Shown here: piece by piece, positions 22,524 to 34,007 of the stretch | Position numbering within the stretch: the first letter of the stretch is position 1 | Layout: each line of letters opens with the position of its first letter | Origin: Toxotes chatareus | Lineage: Eukaryota; Chordata; Actinopteri; Toxotidae | Direction: 5' to 3' | DNA: 64,000 nucleotides | NCBI GenBank assembly: GCA_016801885.1 | Contig: JAFBJY010000326.1 | Coordinates: 1-64,000, forward strand | Position numbers and translations under genes: made by a program | The notes under the pieces: generated by a model | The model's database searches: none | What the model saw: only the letters and a program-made list of their open reading frames with translations | What the model was told of the DNA's origin: nothing

Positions 22524-23397
22524 TTGTAGTTACAGTCCTAGTTATTTATTAAACTTATAGTTAGTCACAATTATCTCTATAGACAATGTTACAGTTAAGG
22601 ATATAGCCCTTAGTAGGGCTGGCTCAGGCAACTGAATTCATCCCCTAGTTATGCTGCTATAGGCCTAGGCTGCTGGGGGACATCCCTTGATGTACTGCGC
22701 ACTTCTTCTTCTTTCTCTTTCTCTCCTCAGATCCACTCTCAAATTTATTAGCCTTTATTACATGTCATTAACTCTGTGTCCTCTCTGTCCCGTAGTCCTG
22801 TGTTTGTTTCTCTCTGGTCTCTCTTTCTCTGTACCTTTCTGCAGGTACCTCTGGCTCTGGAGCTGCATGTCCTATGGTCCTGGCTCCACCCACCTGCTGC
22901 TGTTTATTGTTTACAATGATCTATTTCTAACATGTTTTAATGTTCCATTCTGCTACAGATAAATATTGGATTAATATTCTTTGCAAACTGTAATGTAAAT
23001 AATTACCAGTCATGACAGCTTTTTGCCTCCGTGCTCTGTTTCATAATTCTAATCTGCTGAGCACACATTATCAAATAACTGTTCACTAACTGTAATGCAA
23101 ATACTGACCCACATTGTCTGTATTATGCTGCATGTCTTTCTCCCCCTCTCCTCCATTCCTAGCTGTCCTGTCTTCCTCCTTTTCCTCCTTTCACCCAGCC
23201 CGGCCATCGGCAGGAGGGTCCCCCATCTGAGCCAGGTTCTGCTCAAGGTTTCTTCCTGTTAAAAGGGAGTTTTCCTTGCCACTGTCGCCTTAAGTGCTTG
23301 CTCTGGGGTCAGGCTCTGGGTCTCTGTAAAGCGCTTTGAGACAATTTTGATTGTGGAAGGCGCTATATAAATAAAATTGAATTGAATTGAATTGAAA
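22524..23397 (+). other. L2 LINE 3' UTR
   Basis: Untranslated region rich in CT runs, ending with the conserved hairpin-like 'tttgagacaattttg' and 'ggaaggcgctatataaat' motif and the ATTGA tail. Copies of its 3' half are found at 26,125 and 31,349. Confidence 0.85.
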
Positions 23398-23880
23398 TTA
23401 AATCACTCACATTAATGCAGACTGTGAGACTCAGAAACTGACATAATCAGAGCACTTTAAAACTGTGCACTCCTGACCTCTAGTGGCTGGAGTCAGTGTG
23501 ACATGCTCTCACATAACACCTTTTAATGCATGTTTGGACTTATTCATCAGTTAATAAATTTTAAACATTAATTAAACGGAAAATGGGAAATTTATCAAAC
23601 AAAAAAAATCTTTAGATAAATTAAAAATTAGGTCAGAAAAACAAAAAAAAAATCGTCCAAAAAAACTGTTCATTTGATTGGTATTTTCTGTTGTGTATGT
23701 TCTGTCATTATACTGACATATGAACTGTGGGAAGAACATGTTGGGATGGAATATTGTCTGTAGACCCTCCTAAAGCCTTTTACCTCTGTCATGGAAGTTA
23801 TGCTAATTTGGTCTCAATAGACAGAATTATTACATTTAGAAATGTTTTAAATGGTTGAAATACTTTTTCATTAAACGTTA

Positions 23881-25288
23881 TTAAATACAATACAGAAAGG
23901 TAAACTCATCTGCCAGGCATATGATGGGGCCAGTGTTATGAGGGGTGCTACTGCAGGTGTTCAGAAGCAAATACAGGATGTGTACCAAAATGCCCACTAC
24001 ATCCACTGCTATGCACATCAGCTCAACCTGATAATGCAACAGGCCACTTCTCACATCCCTAAGTGAGAATTTTTTTTCTGAACTTGGTGGATTTGCCAGT
24101 TTTTTTTTTCCCAGATCGCCCAAGCGGACTAGGGTCTTGGATAAAATAGTATATTTTACTGCCGACAACAAGTGGTGTGAGATGGAACTTTCACAGCCGT
24201 GCCATCAATACTGTGTTTGAGCACAGAGAGGCTCTCATTCACTGTTTTGAGAGCATACGGGATTCTGGTGAGTTTGACCCCAGTACAGTCAGAGAAGCTG
24301 GAGCCTACCCCAGGCTACTGGAAGATCCAGATTTTAAATTCTTCCTGCAAGTTTTTCACCACATTATGCCACATGTGGACTTCCTCTATGCCAAACTGCA
24401 GAAGAGGAAGATAGATTCTGTCTACATAAATGGATGCATCCAGCAGTTCCAACAAGACATACAAAATGTCAGGTAGGTAATGTAAATGTTACATTGTAGT
24501 TACTACAGTTAGATATTATTCCATTGTTATTATTTACAATGATATTAATTAATGAAAGTAACCTGCATCCCCCAGACATTCTCTCCATGCATGGCTCTCA
24601 GCAAATGAAGAAGCGTCGAGCTCTCAGTCCACAGGATCATGAACAGATTGCCACAGAGGTGAGTTTATACTGTAGAAATTAAACAAATTCAGACGAGTGA
24701 ACAAAACGCAGCCAAGAAGGACAGTTGGAAATAATTCACAGTATATATGTTTTTCTCTGATTTTTTTTTTCTCTAGATCTGTGATAGCATACTGGGACAC
24801 ACCAGGGAACGCTTCTCCTTCACAGACCACCTCATCAGTGCCACCTTGCTGCAGAGCGACCGGTTTGTTGAGTTCAACACAGCATTCCCTGAAGCAGCTC
24901 TGAACACCACCTTGAGGGCCTACCCCATGCTCAATGGAAGGAAACTCAAGACAGAGCTCAGCCTTATTTACAGCAAGGAAGAATTCAGATCCTCTTTCAG
25001 CTCTTCATGGACAATAACCTGTCAGAGGTATTTTCAGAGACAGTTACCCTTCTCAAGGTAATTATTACCACACCCATGACCACTGCTGAGGCTGAGAGAT
25101 GTTTTTTCCACTTTGAAAAGGGTAAAACATTTTCTGAGGAACACAATGACCCAAGAGAGACTGAATGCCTTGGCCACCCTCTCCATGGAAAAAAAAGCTG
25201 GTTACTGAAATGACCGACTTCAACCAGAGAGTCATAGAGAAATTTGCCAATTTGAAAGAAAGGCGGGCAAAGTTTTTGTATAAGTAGT
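23881..25288 (+). pseudogene. hAT transposase relic (ZMYM/TTF-type)
   Basis: hAT transposases cut and paste DNA with an RNase-H-like fold and a C-terminal dimerisation domain. Read through several frame breaks, the segment shows CQAYDGASVMRGATAGVQ and HCYAHQLNLIMQ (catalytic region), then RWNFHSRAINTVFEHREALI, PHVDFLYAKLQKR, RERFSFTDHLISATLL and the C-terminal hATC block TPMTTAEAERCF, ending KERRAKFLYK and stop near 25,288. Stops near 24,065 and frameshifts near 25,015 and 25,100 kill it. An intron-like gap at 24,475-24,775 may be a real intron of the original element. The N-terminal zinc finger is missing. Confidence 0.85.
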
Positions 25289-26124
25289 TTTGTTGTGCTG
25301 TACTGGTTATCACACAACTGTTCACCTCACTGTTCTTGTAAGAATATGTTCTTACCACTGCGCCATAGTAGTAAGGGATGAAGTATTTACTAGCACTAAT
25401 TTGTGTGTGTGTTATTTTACATGTGAGGTACCTTATATTGTTTTACCTTTGTTGACCCACCCTAGTCACCTGCACTCCACCCAAAATTTTTATCACCAGC
25501 TGCCACTGCTCAGCACAGTCCGAATTTATTTGTCAGCTTTCATCCCATTAATGTGAATGATGAGTACCATCATTTTTGAAGCTATTGCACAGGTGTCTAC
25601 CTGTATGTGTATTGTTCCTTTTGTTGCTGTCTCTCATTTGACTTGTTTACTAATAGTTAGATCAAGTGTAGTCAACCTTTCACTGCTTGTAGCTCACTTT
25701 TTTTTCATTTTCATTTTTTTACGCAAAGCTGATCTCCTAAATCTATACAATATCCCATGTATACATTGTATGTTTATTTTAGTTATAAACAACCAGAATT
25801 TAAAGGATTTTAAATCTCAGTGGGTTCAAATGATTGAAAATAGTTCTATTAGTTTCAGAGACTTGCAGTTAATACCCACTCTGTTTTGCTGTTTCAGTCG
25901 TTCTCTCTCATCTTTTCTTGTAAACCTTCATTTTTGCATCCTCAGAGTTAAAAGCCAACACCTGGAAGTCACTCTTTAGTGCCTCACTGATCTGAAACAA
26001 GGACAATAAAAACATAATCTGATTATTTCGGATTTATTCATACAAAAGTCAGTTATCACCATGGGTCTAAAAAAGCTACAGTGACAGATGCAAATAATGA
26101 GTGGACCATACAGAAAAACACTCT
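25289..26124. other. 3' flank of the hAT relic, no gene
   Basis: T-rich sequence with short frames only; probably the untranslated tail of the hAT element. Confidence 0.4.
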
Positions 26125-26757
26125 CACATGTTATTAACTCTGTGTCCTGTAGTCCTGTCCCTGTTTCTCTCTGGTCTCTCTTTCTCTGTACCTTTCTGCA
26201 GGTATCTCTGGCTCTGGTGCTGCATGTTCTCTGTCTGTGGTCCTGGCTCCACCCACCTGCTGCTGTTTATTGTCTACAATGATCCATTTCTAACACATTA
26301 CTAATGTCCCACTCTGCTACAGATAAATATTGGATTAATATTCTCTGCAGACTGTAAATAATTACCAATCATGACAGCTTTTTGCCTCTGTGCTCTGTTT
26401 CCTATCATAACTGTAATCTGCTGAGCACACATTATCCACTAACTGTTCACTAACTGTAATCTAAATACTGGCTCTCTAACATTGTTCACTTCCAACCCTG
26501 TTTGTATCATGTTTTATATGCTGCATGTCCTTCTCCTCCTCTCCTCCATTCCCAGCTGTCCTATCTTCCTCCTTTTCCTCCTTTCACCCAGCCCGGCCAT
26601 CAGCAGGAGGGTCCCCATATGAGCCAGGTTCTGCTCAATGTTTCTTCCTGTTAAAAGGAGTTTTTCTTGCCACTGTTGCCTTAAGTGCTGATCTGGGCTC
26701 TGGGTCTCTGTAAAGAACTTTGAGACAATTTTGAATGTGGAAGGTGCTATATAAATA
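26125..26757 (+). mobile_element. L2 LINE 3' UTR fragment
   Basis: Matches about 22,757-23,380 of the L2 copy, ending 'ggaaggtgctatataaata' without the ATTGA tail. Confidence 0.9.
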
Positions 26758-26998
26758 AGGAGGATGCTGAGCTGACATCCATTATGGACAACACCTCTCA
26801 CCCCCTGCACCAGACTGTGGAGTCACTGAGCAGCTCCTTCAGCAGCAGACTTGGACATCCAAAGTGTAGGAAGGAGAGCTACCGCAGGTCTTTGCATGCA
26901 CACTTATTGTTTTTCTGCACTTTATTCTTTTTTTCAGTTTTTCTTGTGACCTGCCTAACAAGTAATTTTATTTATTTTAAAATTGAATTGACTTGAAA
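26758..26998 (+). mobile_element. LINE 3' terminal fragment
   Basis: The frame reads IMDNTSHPLHQTVESLSSSF then RLGHPKCRKESYRRS, the C-terminal end of a fish LINE ORF2, followed by a short 3' UTR ending 'attttaaaattgaattgac'. Confidence 0.6.
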
Positions 26999-27530
26999 AA
27001 TACTTACTGATTGCAGCGCAACAACAACAAAAATGATTGTTTTGTCGGGAAAAGTCTAAAGAATCACATCGAGTTGAAAAATGCGGTCAAAAACATGTTT
27101 TTAGGTGCATAAATGATCAAAAGTTGCAATCGAATTGTTCCGACTGGAAAATACAGCGCACTATTACTCCTTCGTTTCTACATTTTGTCGCCTTATTTTT
27201 GCGTTGAAAGTTGATCCCTTGGAGCTTGGTTTGTAGTCCCCGCCCTCTGCTTTTGATTGACACCTCATTTGACCATCCAGGAAGATCTATGCCCCCCCCA
27301 CAGCCAGAAATAGCCACTGAGCGACTTCATCACGTTAAAATACACCCCCCACTCTTACGATTGTCGTTTCCGCCGATCATATCTTACGCTGAATCTGATC
27401 TAATGGCCGTGTAGCCAATGAAATTCCAGTCACGGGGAAGTGTCACATGTTGCGGAGGGAGGAGGGGCTACAAGACCGTGCGTAAACAAATATACTGGAT
27501 GTCAGCTAGTCGTGTGTACGTGCGTAAAAA
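26999..27530. other. no recognisable gene
   Basis: Mixed sequence with one C-rich patch (27,290-27,360); no domain seen on either strand. Confidence 0.4.
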
Positions 27531-27914
27531 CAGTAGTGATTTGCTTATGGCTCGGCTCACTAAAAAGTGCCGGTTCTTTCAGCTCCCCAGGGGCTCCGCA
27601 GATGTTTTTTGTTGCTTAAATTAATTTATTAACAAAATAATGTAAAATTATGTGTAAAATGAATTAATTTTCCTGCGGTCACTCATTTTGTCACCTTCTC
27701 TGTGTGTTGTCTCTTTAGGGGCTGTTCTTTCTCTCTGTCTCTCTTTCTCTCCTGTGTCTGTAACCCCCGCTACCGACCCCCCCGCTCGCTCAGTGTGGAC
27801 ACGCCTCACGTCAGGTAGTTGACCAATCACGTGAACGTAAAAACTAAAACAAAGCGGCTGCAGCTCCCGTCGTTCACTTCAAAGAGCCATTGCGGTCGCG
27901 ACCGACACATCACT
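27531..27914. mobile_element. MITE of the CAGTGATG family, second copy
   Basis: It contains 'ggctcggctcactaaaaag', 'gttgcttaaattaattta' and ends CGACCGACACATCACTA, parallel to 11,254-11,677. The ends are imperfect. Confidence 0.6.
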
Positions 27915-28099
27915 AAGAAACTATCGTCTATCTCAGAGGTGTCCAAACTGTTTCACAAAGGGCCATGTGGCTGTAGTTTTTTTGTTCCCACCAATCAAGA
28001 GCACACAGTTTGACCAATCAACTGTCTGAAGACTGAGATCAGTTGATTAAATGAGTCAAGTCTCTTACTTTACTGCATGGCATGCTGAGAATAAAGTGA

Positions 28100-28283
28100 T
28101 GATGTCATCATCTGCCGCTTATCTGGGTCCAGGCCCAGGTTGCGGCCGCCCAGTCCACACCGAAATTCTACGGTGGGCTCACCACCTGGTGAGGTGGAGG
28201 TGGTGCCATCCAGAGTGGGGCTCAAACCCACGATTCTGAGATATTGAGTCTCATGTTCTACCAACTGAGCTAACCAGGCGGCC
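28100..28283 (-). mobile_element. tRNA-derived SINE, family B, copy 1
   Basis: The minus strand begins GGCCGCCTGGTTAGCTCAGT (A-box), contains TGGGTTTGAGCCCCACTC (B-box) and ends with a GC-rich body reading toward 'cagataagcggcagatgatg'. It is tRNA-like at the 5' end but cannot fold as a full tRNA. A second copy is at 35,841-36,053. Confidence 0.8.
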
Positions 28284-29021
28284 AAACTTAGGAAGGTGAA
28301 ATTGTAAATATGTAAACAGTTTGCTGTGAATAGTATGTGATTCATTCACATAAAGGTGTTGATTTCTGACCATAGCACTTTTTCTAATTTCTTATAATGC
28401 ACGTTTAGTTTCAATAGAATAATGAGCATTCAATGTGTTTTTTCTTCCATAACTTTATTTCTGTACTACTAATTGTGAATGTGAATATGAATATGAATAT
28501 ATTAGAGGAATCATTATGGAATATGATTCCTCTAAGTGTCACCTTTCATTAGAGCCGTCATTGATGTCTGTATGTTGAAGCATTCAGGAGTGACACACTT
28601 GGCACCTGGCGTGCCCAAGAGATATCCAAAGTGACCATTTTGGATAGCATGGGTTCAGTTAGAATTCCTAAGTAACAAATACTCCGAATTTTTGTGCTGA
28701 AACTGCTTACATAATTTATTTGAAATTACTCAAAAATATGAAGCAGTCAACTTAAAAAATACGTCTAGATTTAGATGAATGTATTATGTGCAACCACTTT
28801 CAATATTAAAATTGAGTAAATTCAACAAAAATTTTTTTCAGTGTAGACTCAGACAGTTATTCATCATTATCTCTTCAATCCTACAGATGATGTTTAAGGA
28901 ACTTGTCTTATATACGTTAAACCTGTACCAAAATGGACCAGAACCAAAAACAAAAATATGAACAAGAAATAACAACAAAACAGACCAGCAGGTGTTGACA
29001 GAGGGTTGTGTGTGTCTGCAG
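28284..29021. other. no recognisable gene
   Basis: A/T-rich sequence with short repeats of 'gaatat' near 28,480; probably intron or flank of the NLR relic that follows. Confidence 0.4.
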
Positions 29022-29232
29022 GTTGTCTGATCACAGAGGAAGGCTGTGCTTCTCTGGCCTCAGCTCTGAGCTCTGAGGGCCAGCATTCCGATTACAAAAC
29101 ACATTCACTGAACCTCTGTATCCTGGGTTTGGGTTCTGGCTCTGGTCGTCTGATTCCTCAGTGTCTCTGTGTAGAGTGCAGCAGAGAGAGTCTCCTCCTG
29201 TTAGAGAAACTCTCTCACTGTTGAACAGATAG
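29022..29232 (+). pseudogene. NLR 3'-end relic: LRR start joined to PRY-SPRY end
   Basis: After an acceptor-like GTCTGCAG the frame GCLITEEGCASLASALSS is the beginning of a fish NLR-C LRR exon. Within about 20 bp the sequence changes to the C-terminus of a B30.2 (PRY-SPRY) domain in another frame: TFTEPLYPGFGF, SVSLCRVQQRESPPV, stop TAG at 29,230. The LRR remainder and most of B30.2 have been deleted, fusing the two ends. It is a relic of a further plus-strand NLR gene whose body is gone. It lies about 1.2 kb upstream of the promoter-like block of the right arm. Confidence 0.8.
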
Positions 29233-30294
29233 TTCAGTCTGTACATGTCTGTCTCTTTCACTTACACACACCTTTTCAGATTCATGTATTAAAGCAGTTT
29301 GTTTGTTAAACTCTTCTAAATGATTCCTTGTAAACGTCTTCCTCTTCTAGTCCTTTAAAGATGGAAGCTACAATTATTACAGGAGAAAAAAGTTGCTTTT
29401 ACTTTCTGAAGATTCTAATCATGATCTTGTACTTTCACATTAAAAGCATCATTGTGAACATCAGTGTTTTATCTTTCTCTGAATCTTGGGACAACTGAGC
29501 TGATTCAGTTCAAACTAAAATGCTGCCACAGTTTATCTGAAAGATCTGAGAGAAAACAAAGATAGAAACTTGTCAAACTGTCTTTCAGAGGTTCATAGAG
29601 CTACTCTGAAAAGTTTGAGCCTCGATTCTATGAATTTTAAAAGTCAACAAAAAAAAAAAAGACTCAGAAAAGATGAGAGTGAAAATCAGCAGCAGAAATT
29701 TGACTAAAACAAGAAGCTGTGAAGTTTATTTGAAAAATGTTTAAAGAGTTTTTCAGCTTCATGTGTCATTTTTACAGTGTATACCTGTTTTTCATGTTTT
29801 ACAGTGAATCCTCTGGCTGCTGATAATACTTGTGTACTTTTACTGCTGATGTTGTCATTCCTCGTTTTAATTTTCACAGTGCATCACATATTTCTGACAG
29901 TCCTTTCTCTTGTGATGTTTTCCATGTTGTTACTCTGGTTGTTGTGTTTTTTAACAGTGCAGCCTAACTTCCACTTTACAATTTATCTGCTGGTTTTAAT
30001 TTTTTACATGTTCATAACACAGTTATAATATTTTACAGTGCATCCTCTGGTTTTAAGTTTGTCCAGAGCTCATGTATGACCATCATTTGTTATTGGATAT
30101 ATCCTGTGTCACCTTTGTTGCCATTTTACACAGTGCACAGCCTCCATTAAATTCTTTCACAGCGTTTTTCCTGATAATCCATGTTTAGCCAGGCCATATA
30201 AATAATAAACACTTGATATAATGTATGTTTTGCATATTAGTAATTAATTTTACACAGTATTTAAAGTACATTATTTTAATAATAAATTAATTTA
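29233..30294. other. 3' flank of the NLR relic
   Basis: T-rich, no ORF of note. The phrase 'ttttacagtg' and variants recur about six times between 29,770 and 30,140, as in a decayed tandem repeat. Confidence 0.45.
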
Positions 30295-30404
30295 AGCAAC
30301 AAAAAAATCTGAGGAGCCATTTGGGAGCCGAAAGAGCCGATTCTTTTTAGTGAGCCGAGCCATAAGAACCGGCTCTCTTAAAAGACCCTGAATTCCCATC
30401 ACTG
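30295..30404. mobile_element. partial MITE at the mirrored site in the right arm
   Basis: It holds 'ggagccgaaagagccgattc' and ends GAATTCCCATCACTG, the reverse complement of the start of the MITE at 11,254. The element was therefore present before the inverted duplication. Confidence 0.7.
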
Positions 30405-30419
30405 TACTCCACGGTTGCT

Positions 30420-30965
30420 GAAAGTTTACTTTCACTTTGACCGAAGTTTGAGGCGCAGATGATTTTCTCTGTCTGAAGGTAAATGTCTTTTAATGTTTTA
30501 CTCGTCAACACTTCCTGTAGTTACCTGAATTATGTTCGATTTTTTTGGATGTTGTGTTTTGTTTTGTTTTTTGGTTTTTTTTTGTGGTGTTTTGTCGTGC
30601 AGACTCACTGTAAAGTTGGAATGAGGCAGAAAGAGGTCCGTTATTTCACATGGCGCGAAGAGACGCAGCGGTTTGTGTCTATTCATTCATTCATTATCCA
30701 CCACGTGTGGATATTCACAGTAGAAGCGGTGGAGTCAGAGTAGAAGCAGAGTGAGCTGATGGTCAGTAGCTGAACACGGAGCCTTTGTTAGTCTGTGGCT
30801 CCACTTACTGCTGACTGAAGGCAGCTTTTCCTGCCTGAATCAGCCTGTGGAGGAGGCGGACCTGAGCCGCTGCTCTCCCGCAGTCTGAGCCGCTAAATGC
30901 GGTCTGAGCTCGGCCGGACAGCGGCTGGAGAACAGCTCTGACTTTCTCTGTCATTAGATGAACTC
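30420..30965 (+). promoter_or_regulatory. right-arm counterpart of the promoter-like block
   Basis: Reverse-complement match of 10,740-11,234. It has the CpG-rich 'gccgctaaatgcggtctgag' core and an ISRE-like TTTCACTTTG at 30,430-30,439 (one base off the core). No intact gene starts directly downstream; the nearest plus-strand NLR starts at about 42.5 kb after many insertions. Confidence 0.35.
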
Positions 30966-31011
30966 TACGGGACTGAGCTCAGAGGGGCTGACAGGGTTTT
31001 TCAGGCTCTAT

Positions 31012-31223
31012 TAGATTAGATTAGATTCAATTTTATTGTCATTACACATGTACAGGGACAGGGTAACGAAATGCAGTTTAGCATCTAACCAGAAGTGCAA
31101 AAGCAGCAAGTGCAGGATATGGCCGAAATAAAAACAAGTGCAATATATACAGTATTCACATTAGATATATACATATATAAAAAAATATATATAAATATAT
31201 AAACATGATGTACAGATGAGTGC
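31012..31223 (-). mobile_element. short retroposon insertion
   Basis: The minus strand ends in an (AATCTA)n tail. The flanking CTAT repeats (31,008-31,011 and 31,224-31,227) and an empty site in the left arm (10,680) show a late insertion. It resembles a LINE 3' end or SINE; the family is not assigned. Confidence 0.65.
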
Positions 31224-31348
31224 CTATGTGATTTTCAGAGAGACAGTTAACACTCCATCCACAGAGTCAGAGGCCTCCTGTTCCTATCAGGACAAACTCT
31301 ACCTGATGAATTAGATGATAAAGATCCAAATCCATAAATACTCACAAT

Positions 31349-31852
31349 ATTTTTCAATTTTCAATTCAATTCAGTTTTATTTATATAGCGCCTTCCACAA
31401 TCAAAATTGTCTGAAAATGCTTCACAGAGACCCAGAGCCTGACCCCAGAGCAAGCACTTAAGGCGACAGTGGCAAGGAAAACTCCCTTTTAACAGGAAGA
31501 AACCTTGAGCAGAACCTGGCTCACATGGGGGACCCTCCTGCCGATGGCTGGGCTGGGTGAAAGGAGGAAAAGGAGGAAGATAGGACAGCTAGGAATGGAG
31601 GAGAGGAGGAGAAGGATATGCTGCATAATACAAAGAGGGCTGGCAATGGAATATGTTAGAGGGCCGGCAATGGAATATGTTAGAGGGCCAGCATTTAGAT
31701 TACAGTTAGTGAACAGTTAGTGGATAATGTGTGCTCAGTAGATTACAGTTATGATAGGAAACAGAGCACAGAAGCAAAAAGCTGTCATGATTGGTAATTA
31801 CTTACATTACAGTCTGCATAGAATATTAATCCAAAATTTATCTGTAGCAGAG
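31349..31852 (-). mobile_element. L2 LINE 3' fragment, minus strand
   Basis: Reverse complement of about 22,950-23,395, starting with the ATTGA-type tail. The left arm has an empty site at about 10,565, so this is a recent 5'-truncated insertion. Confidence 0.9.
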
Positions 31853-32315
31853 TAAAGCATCTCAGCAGCTCTGATAGGTGATTATATCTCTGTGGCTGGT
31901 CACAGTACAAACAGAAAAACTGTCTGTCAGGAAATATTTGCTGTTTTTATTGATGACTTTCTGTGTCTCTGCTGTTTGGTTTGGTTTTGGTTTGTTGTTG
32001 CTGCTTCATATAGTTCAGACTTTACTATTAGAAAAGGCAGGAAAGTGCCAGGAGCCCCAACTAAAAGGGCCCCTGGAATAATATTGAGGAGAAATGAACT
32101 GAGTCTCAGTTGTTTTGTGTGGAATAATCACCTGCAGCTTGTTTCATCAAGTCATTTTCTACAGAAACACTGCAGACAAACAGATTGTCAGATAAAATCA
32201 GTGGATCTCAGTCCATCTGTGTGTCAGTGAATGGAAATGGTCGTCTCTGAATTGTGTGTGAAAGATATGAAAGAGGAAAGAAGAGCCAATCAGTGAAGGA
32301 GCAGCTGATATTTCT

Positions 32316-34007
32316 TTCAGATTAAGATTCAGATTCAGAGAACTTTATTATCATTCCTTCTACGTTCAGGTACGTATTAGGAACAAGATTACGTTGCACC
32401 AGCTCAGAAGATCACAGTAGAAAGGTACAGAAAATAAATTACCATAAAAATAAGGATAAAAATAACATAAAAAAAGACACAAAGTATTTACAAATAACAA
32501 AGTAAGTATTTTCAGCTAGATTGTGCATAGTGGAGGTTGAGGACGGTAAGAATATATATATATATACAGTATATCTATATATATATATACATTTATATAT
32601 ACACAGATATATCTATATCTTTCCAAATATGTACATTTTGTATATATTTATTTATTTTTATATGTACATACAGCCATTAAATATTAATAGTAATGTTATT
32701 ATTATTGTTGTTGTTGTTGTTGTTTTTTTTAATAAGTATAAGATAAAAGTGTAAAAAAATAGCCATGGTTATGGTATACATGGTATACAGTATATATAGT
32801 ATATAGTGTACAGTGTGTATATATATATATATATATATTATAGTGATTATTATAGTAATTGCTCATGTAATTCAGCAGCTGTACCAGAAAAAAGGTGGGT
32901 GTGGGTCAGTGTCCTGTTGGAGGGCTACAGAACATTCAGGAATCTGATAGCCTGTGGAATGAAGGAGTTGTGGAACCTAGTTGTTCTGCTTCTGATGCTG
33001 TGGTACCTCTTTCCAGAGGCCAGAAGCGAGAACAGTCTGTGATGTGGGTGTGAGTTGTCTCTGATGATGCTGTGAGCCCGAGACGGGCAGCATTTGTGTC
33101 CAGTGTCCTGGACCGCAGGCAGAGAGATTTTCTCTGCTGTCCTCACCACCCTCTGGAGGCTTTTCCAGTCTGCAGCTGTGCAGCTGCCACACCACACAGA
33201 GATACAGTTTGTGAGTACACTCTCTATGGTACTTCTGTAGAAGGTGGTGAGGATGGGAGGGGGGAGGTGTGATCTCCTCATCCTGCAGAGGAAGTGTAAA
33301 CGCTGCTGTGCTCGTTTCACCAGAGACATGGTGTTGTCAGACCAGGTTAGTTTATTTGTTAGGTGCACCCCCAAGAACGTGGTGCTTCCCACCACCTCCA
33401 AAGCTGTATTGTCAATTAGCAGTGGGGAGTGGCAGGGCTGGTTCTTCCGGAAGTCCACAATCATCTCCTTCGTTTTATCAACGTTGAGGATTAGACTGTT
33501 ACTTCTGCACCAGTCCACCAGCTGCTCCACCTCCTGTCTGTACGCTCTGTCATGATTGTTTTGGATGAGGCCCACTACCGTTGTGTCATCTGCATACTTG
33601 ATGATGTGGTTGGTAGTGGATCTGGAGACGCAGTCGTGGGTCATCAGAGTTAAGAGCAAAGGGCTCAGGACGCAGCCCAGAGGGGAGCCAGTGCTCTGCC
33701 TGATGATTGAGGAGGTGTTCTTCCCCACCCGGACAGACTGGGGGCGGTTGGTGAGGAAGTCAAGCAGCCAGTTGCACAGGGCGGTGTTGAACCCAAGTGT
33801 CGTCAGTTTGCTCACCATGTTCTGGGGGATGATTGTGTTGAATGCTGAGCTGAAATCCACAAACAGCATTCTCACATGGGTGTTTTTCTCCTCCAGATGT
33901 TGAGAGCTCAGGTGGGGAACAGAAGAGATGGCGTCCTCTGTTGAGCGGTTAGGGCGGTAAGCAAACTGACAAGGGTTGAAATTGGGAGGAGTTTGGTGAC
34001 CATGTGA
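32316..34007 (-). mobile_element. 5'-truncated LINE with open reverse transcriptase
   Basis: Retrotransposition of a CR1/Rex-like LINE. The minus-strand frame (from about 33,995 to a stop at 32,925) is open for roughly 350 codons and shows CQFAYRPNRSTEDAIS, LFVDFSSAFNTIIPQ, GCVLSPLLLTLMTHDC, the catalytic IIKYADDTTVVGLI and the C-terminal SRTTRFHNSFIPQAIRFLN. The expected PQGC motif reads PLGC, so the protein may be impaired. The 3' UTR runs through (TA)n-rich text to an 'aatctgaatct' tail at 32,316. The repeat ATTTCT on both sides (32,310-32,315 and 34,008-34,013) and the uninterrupted left arm show a clean insertion. Confidence 0.88.

Larger units (their letters stand above)
18250..23397 (+). 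mobile_element. L2-clade LINE, nearly full length but frameshifted
   Basis: The element has an esterase-type ORF1, an ORF2 with an apurinic endonuclease and a reverse transcriptase, and a 3' UTR ending 'gcgctatataaataaaattg' plus (ATTGA)n, the hallmark of fish L2 elements. ORF1 carries two 2-bp insertions and ORF2 two 1-bp deletions, so this copy is not mobile. The 5' end is approximate. Its 3' end is exactly where the right arm of the inverted duplication begins. Partial relatives are at 205-1,192, 26,125-26,757, 31,349-31,852 and (divergent) 56,640-56,905. Confidence 0.9.

Noticed and set aside
28200..28283. tRNA gene on the minus strand
   Set aside because: Only the A- and B-box half is tRNA-like. 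It continues into a SINE body shared with 35,841-36,053 and does not form a full cloverleaf with an acceptor stem.
32550..32860. Regulatory or origin-like AT island
   Set aside because: The (TA)n runs are in the 3' UTR of the LINE insertion and need no further function.
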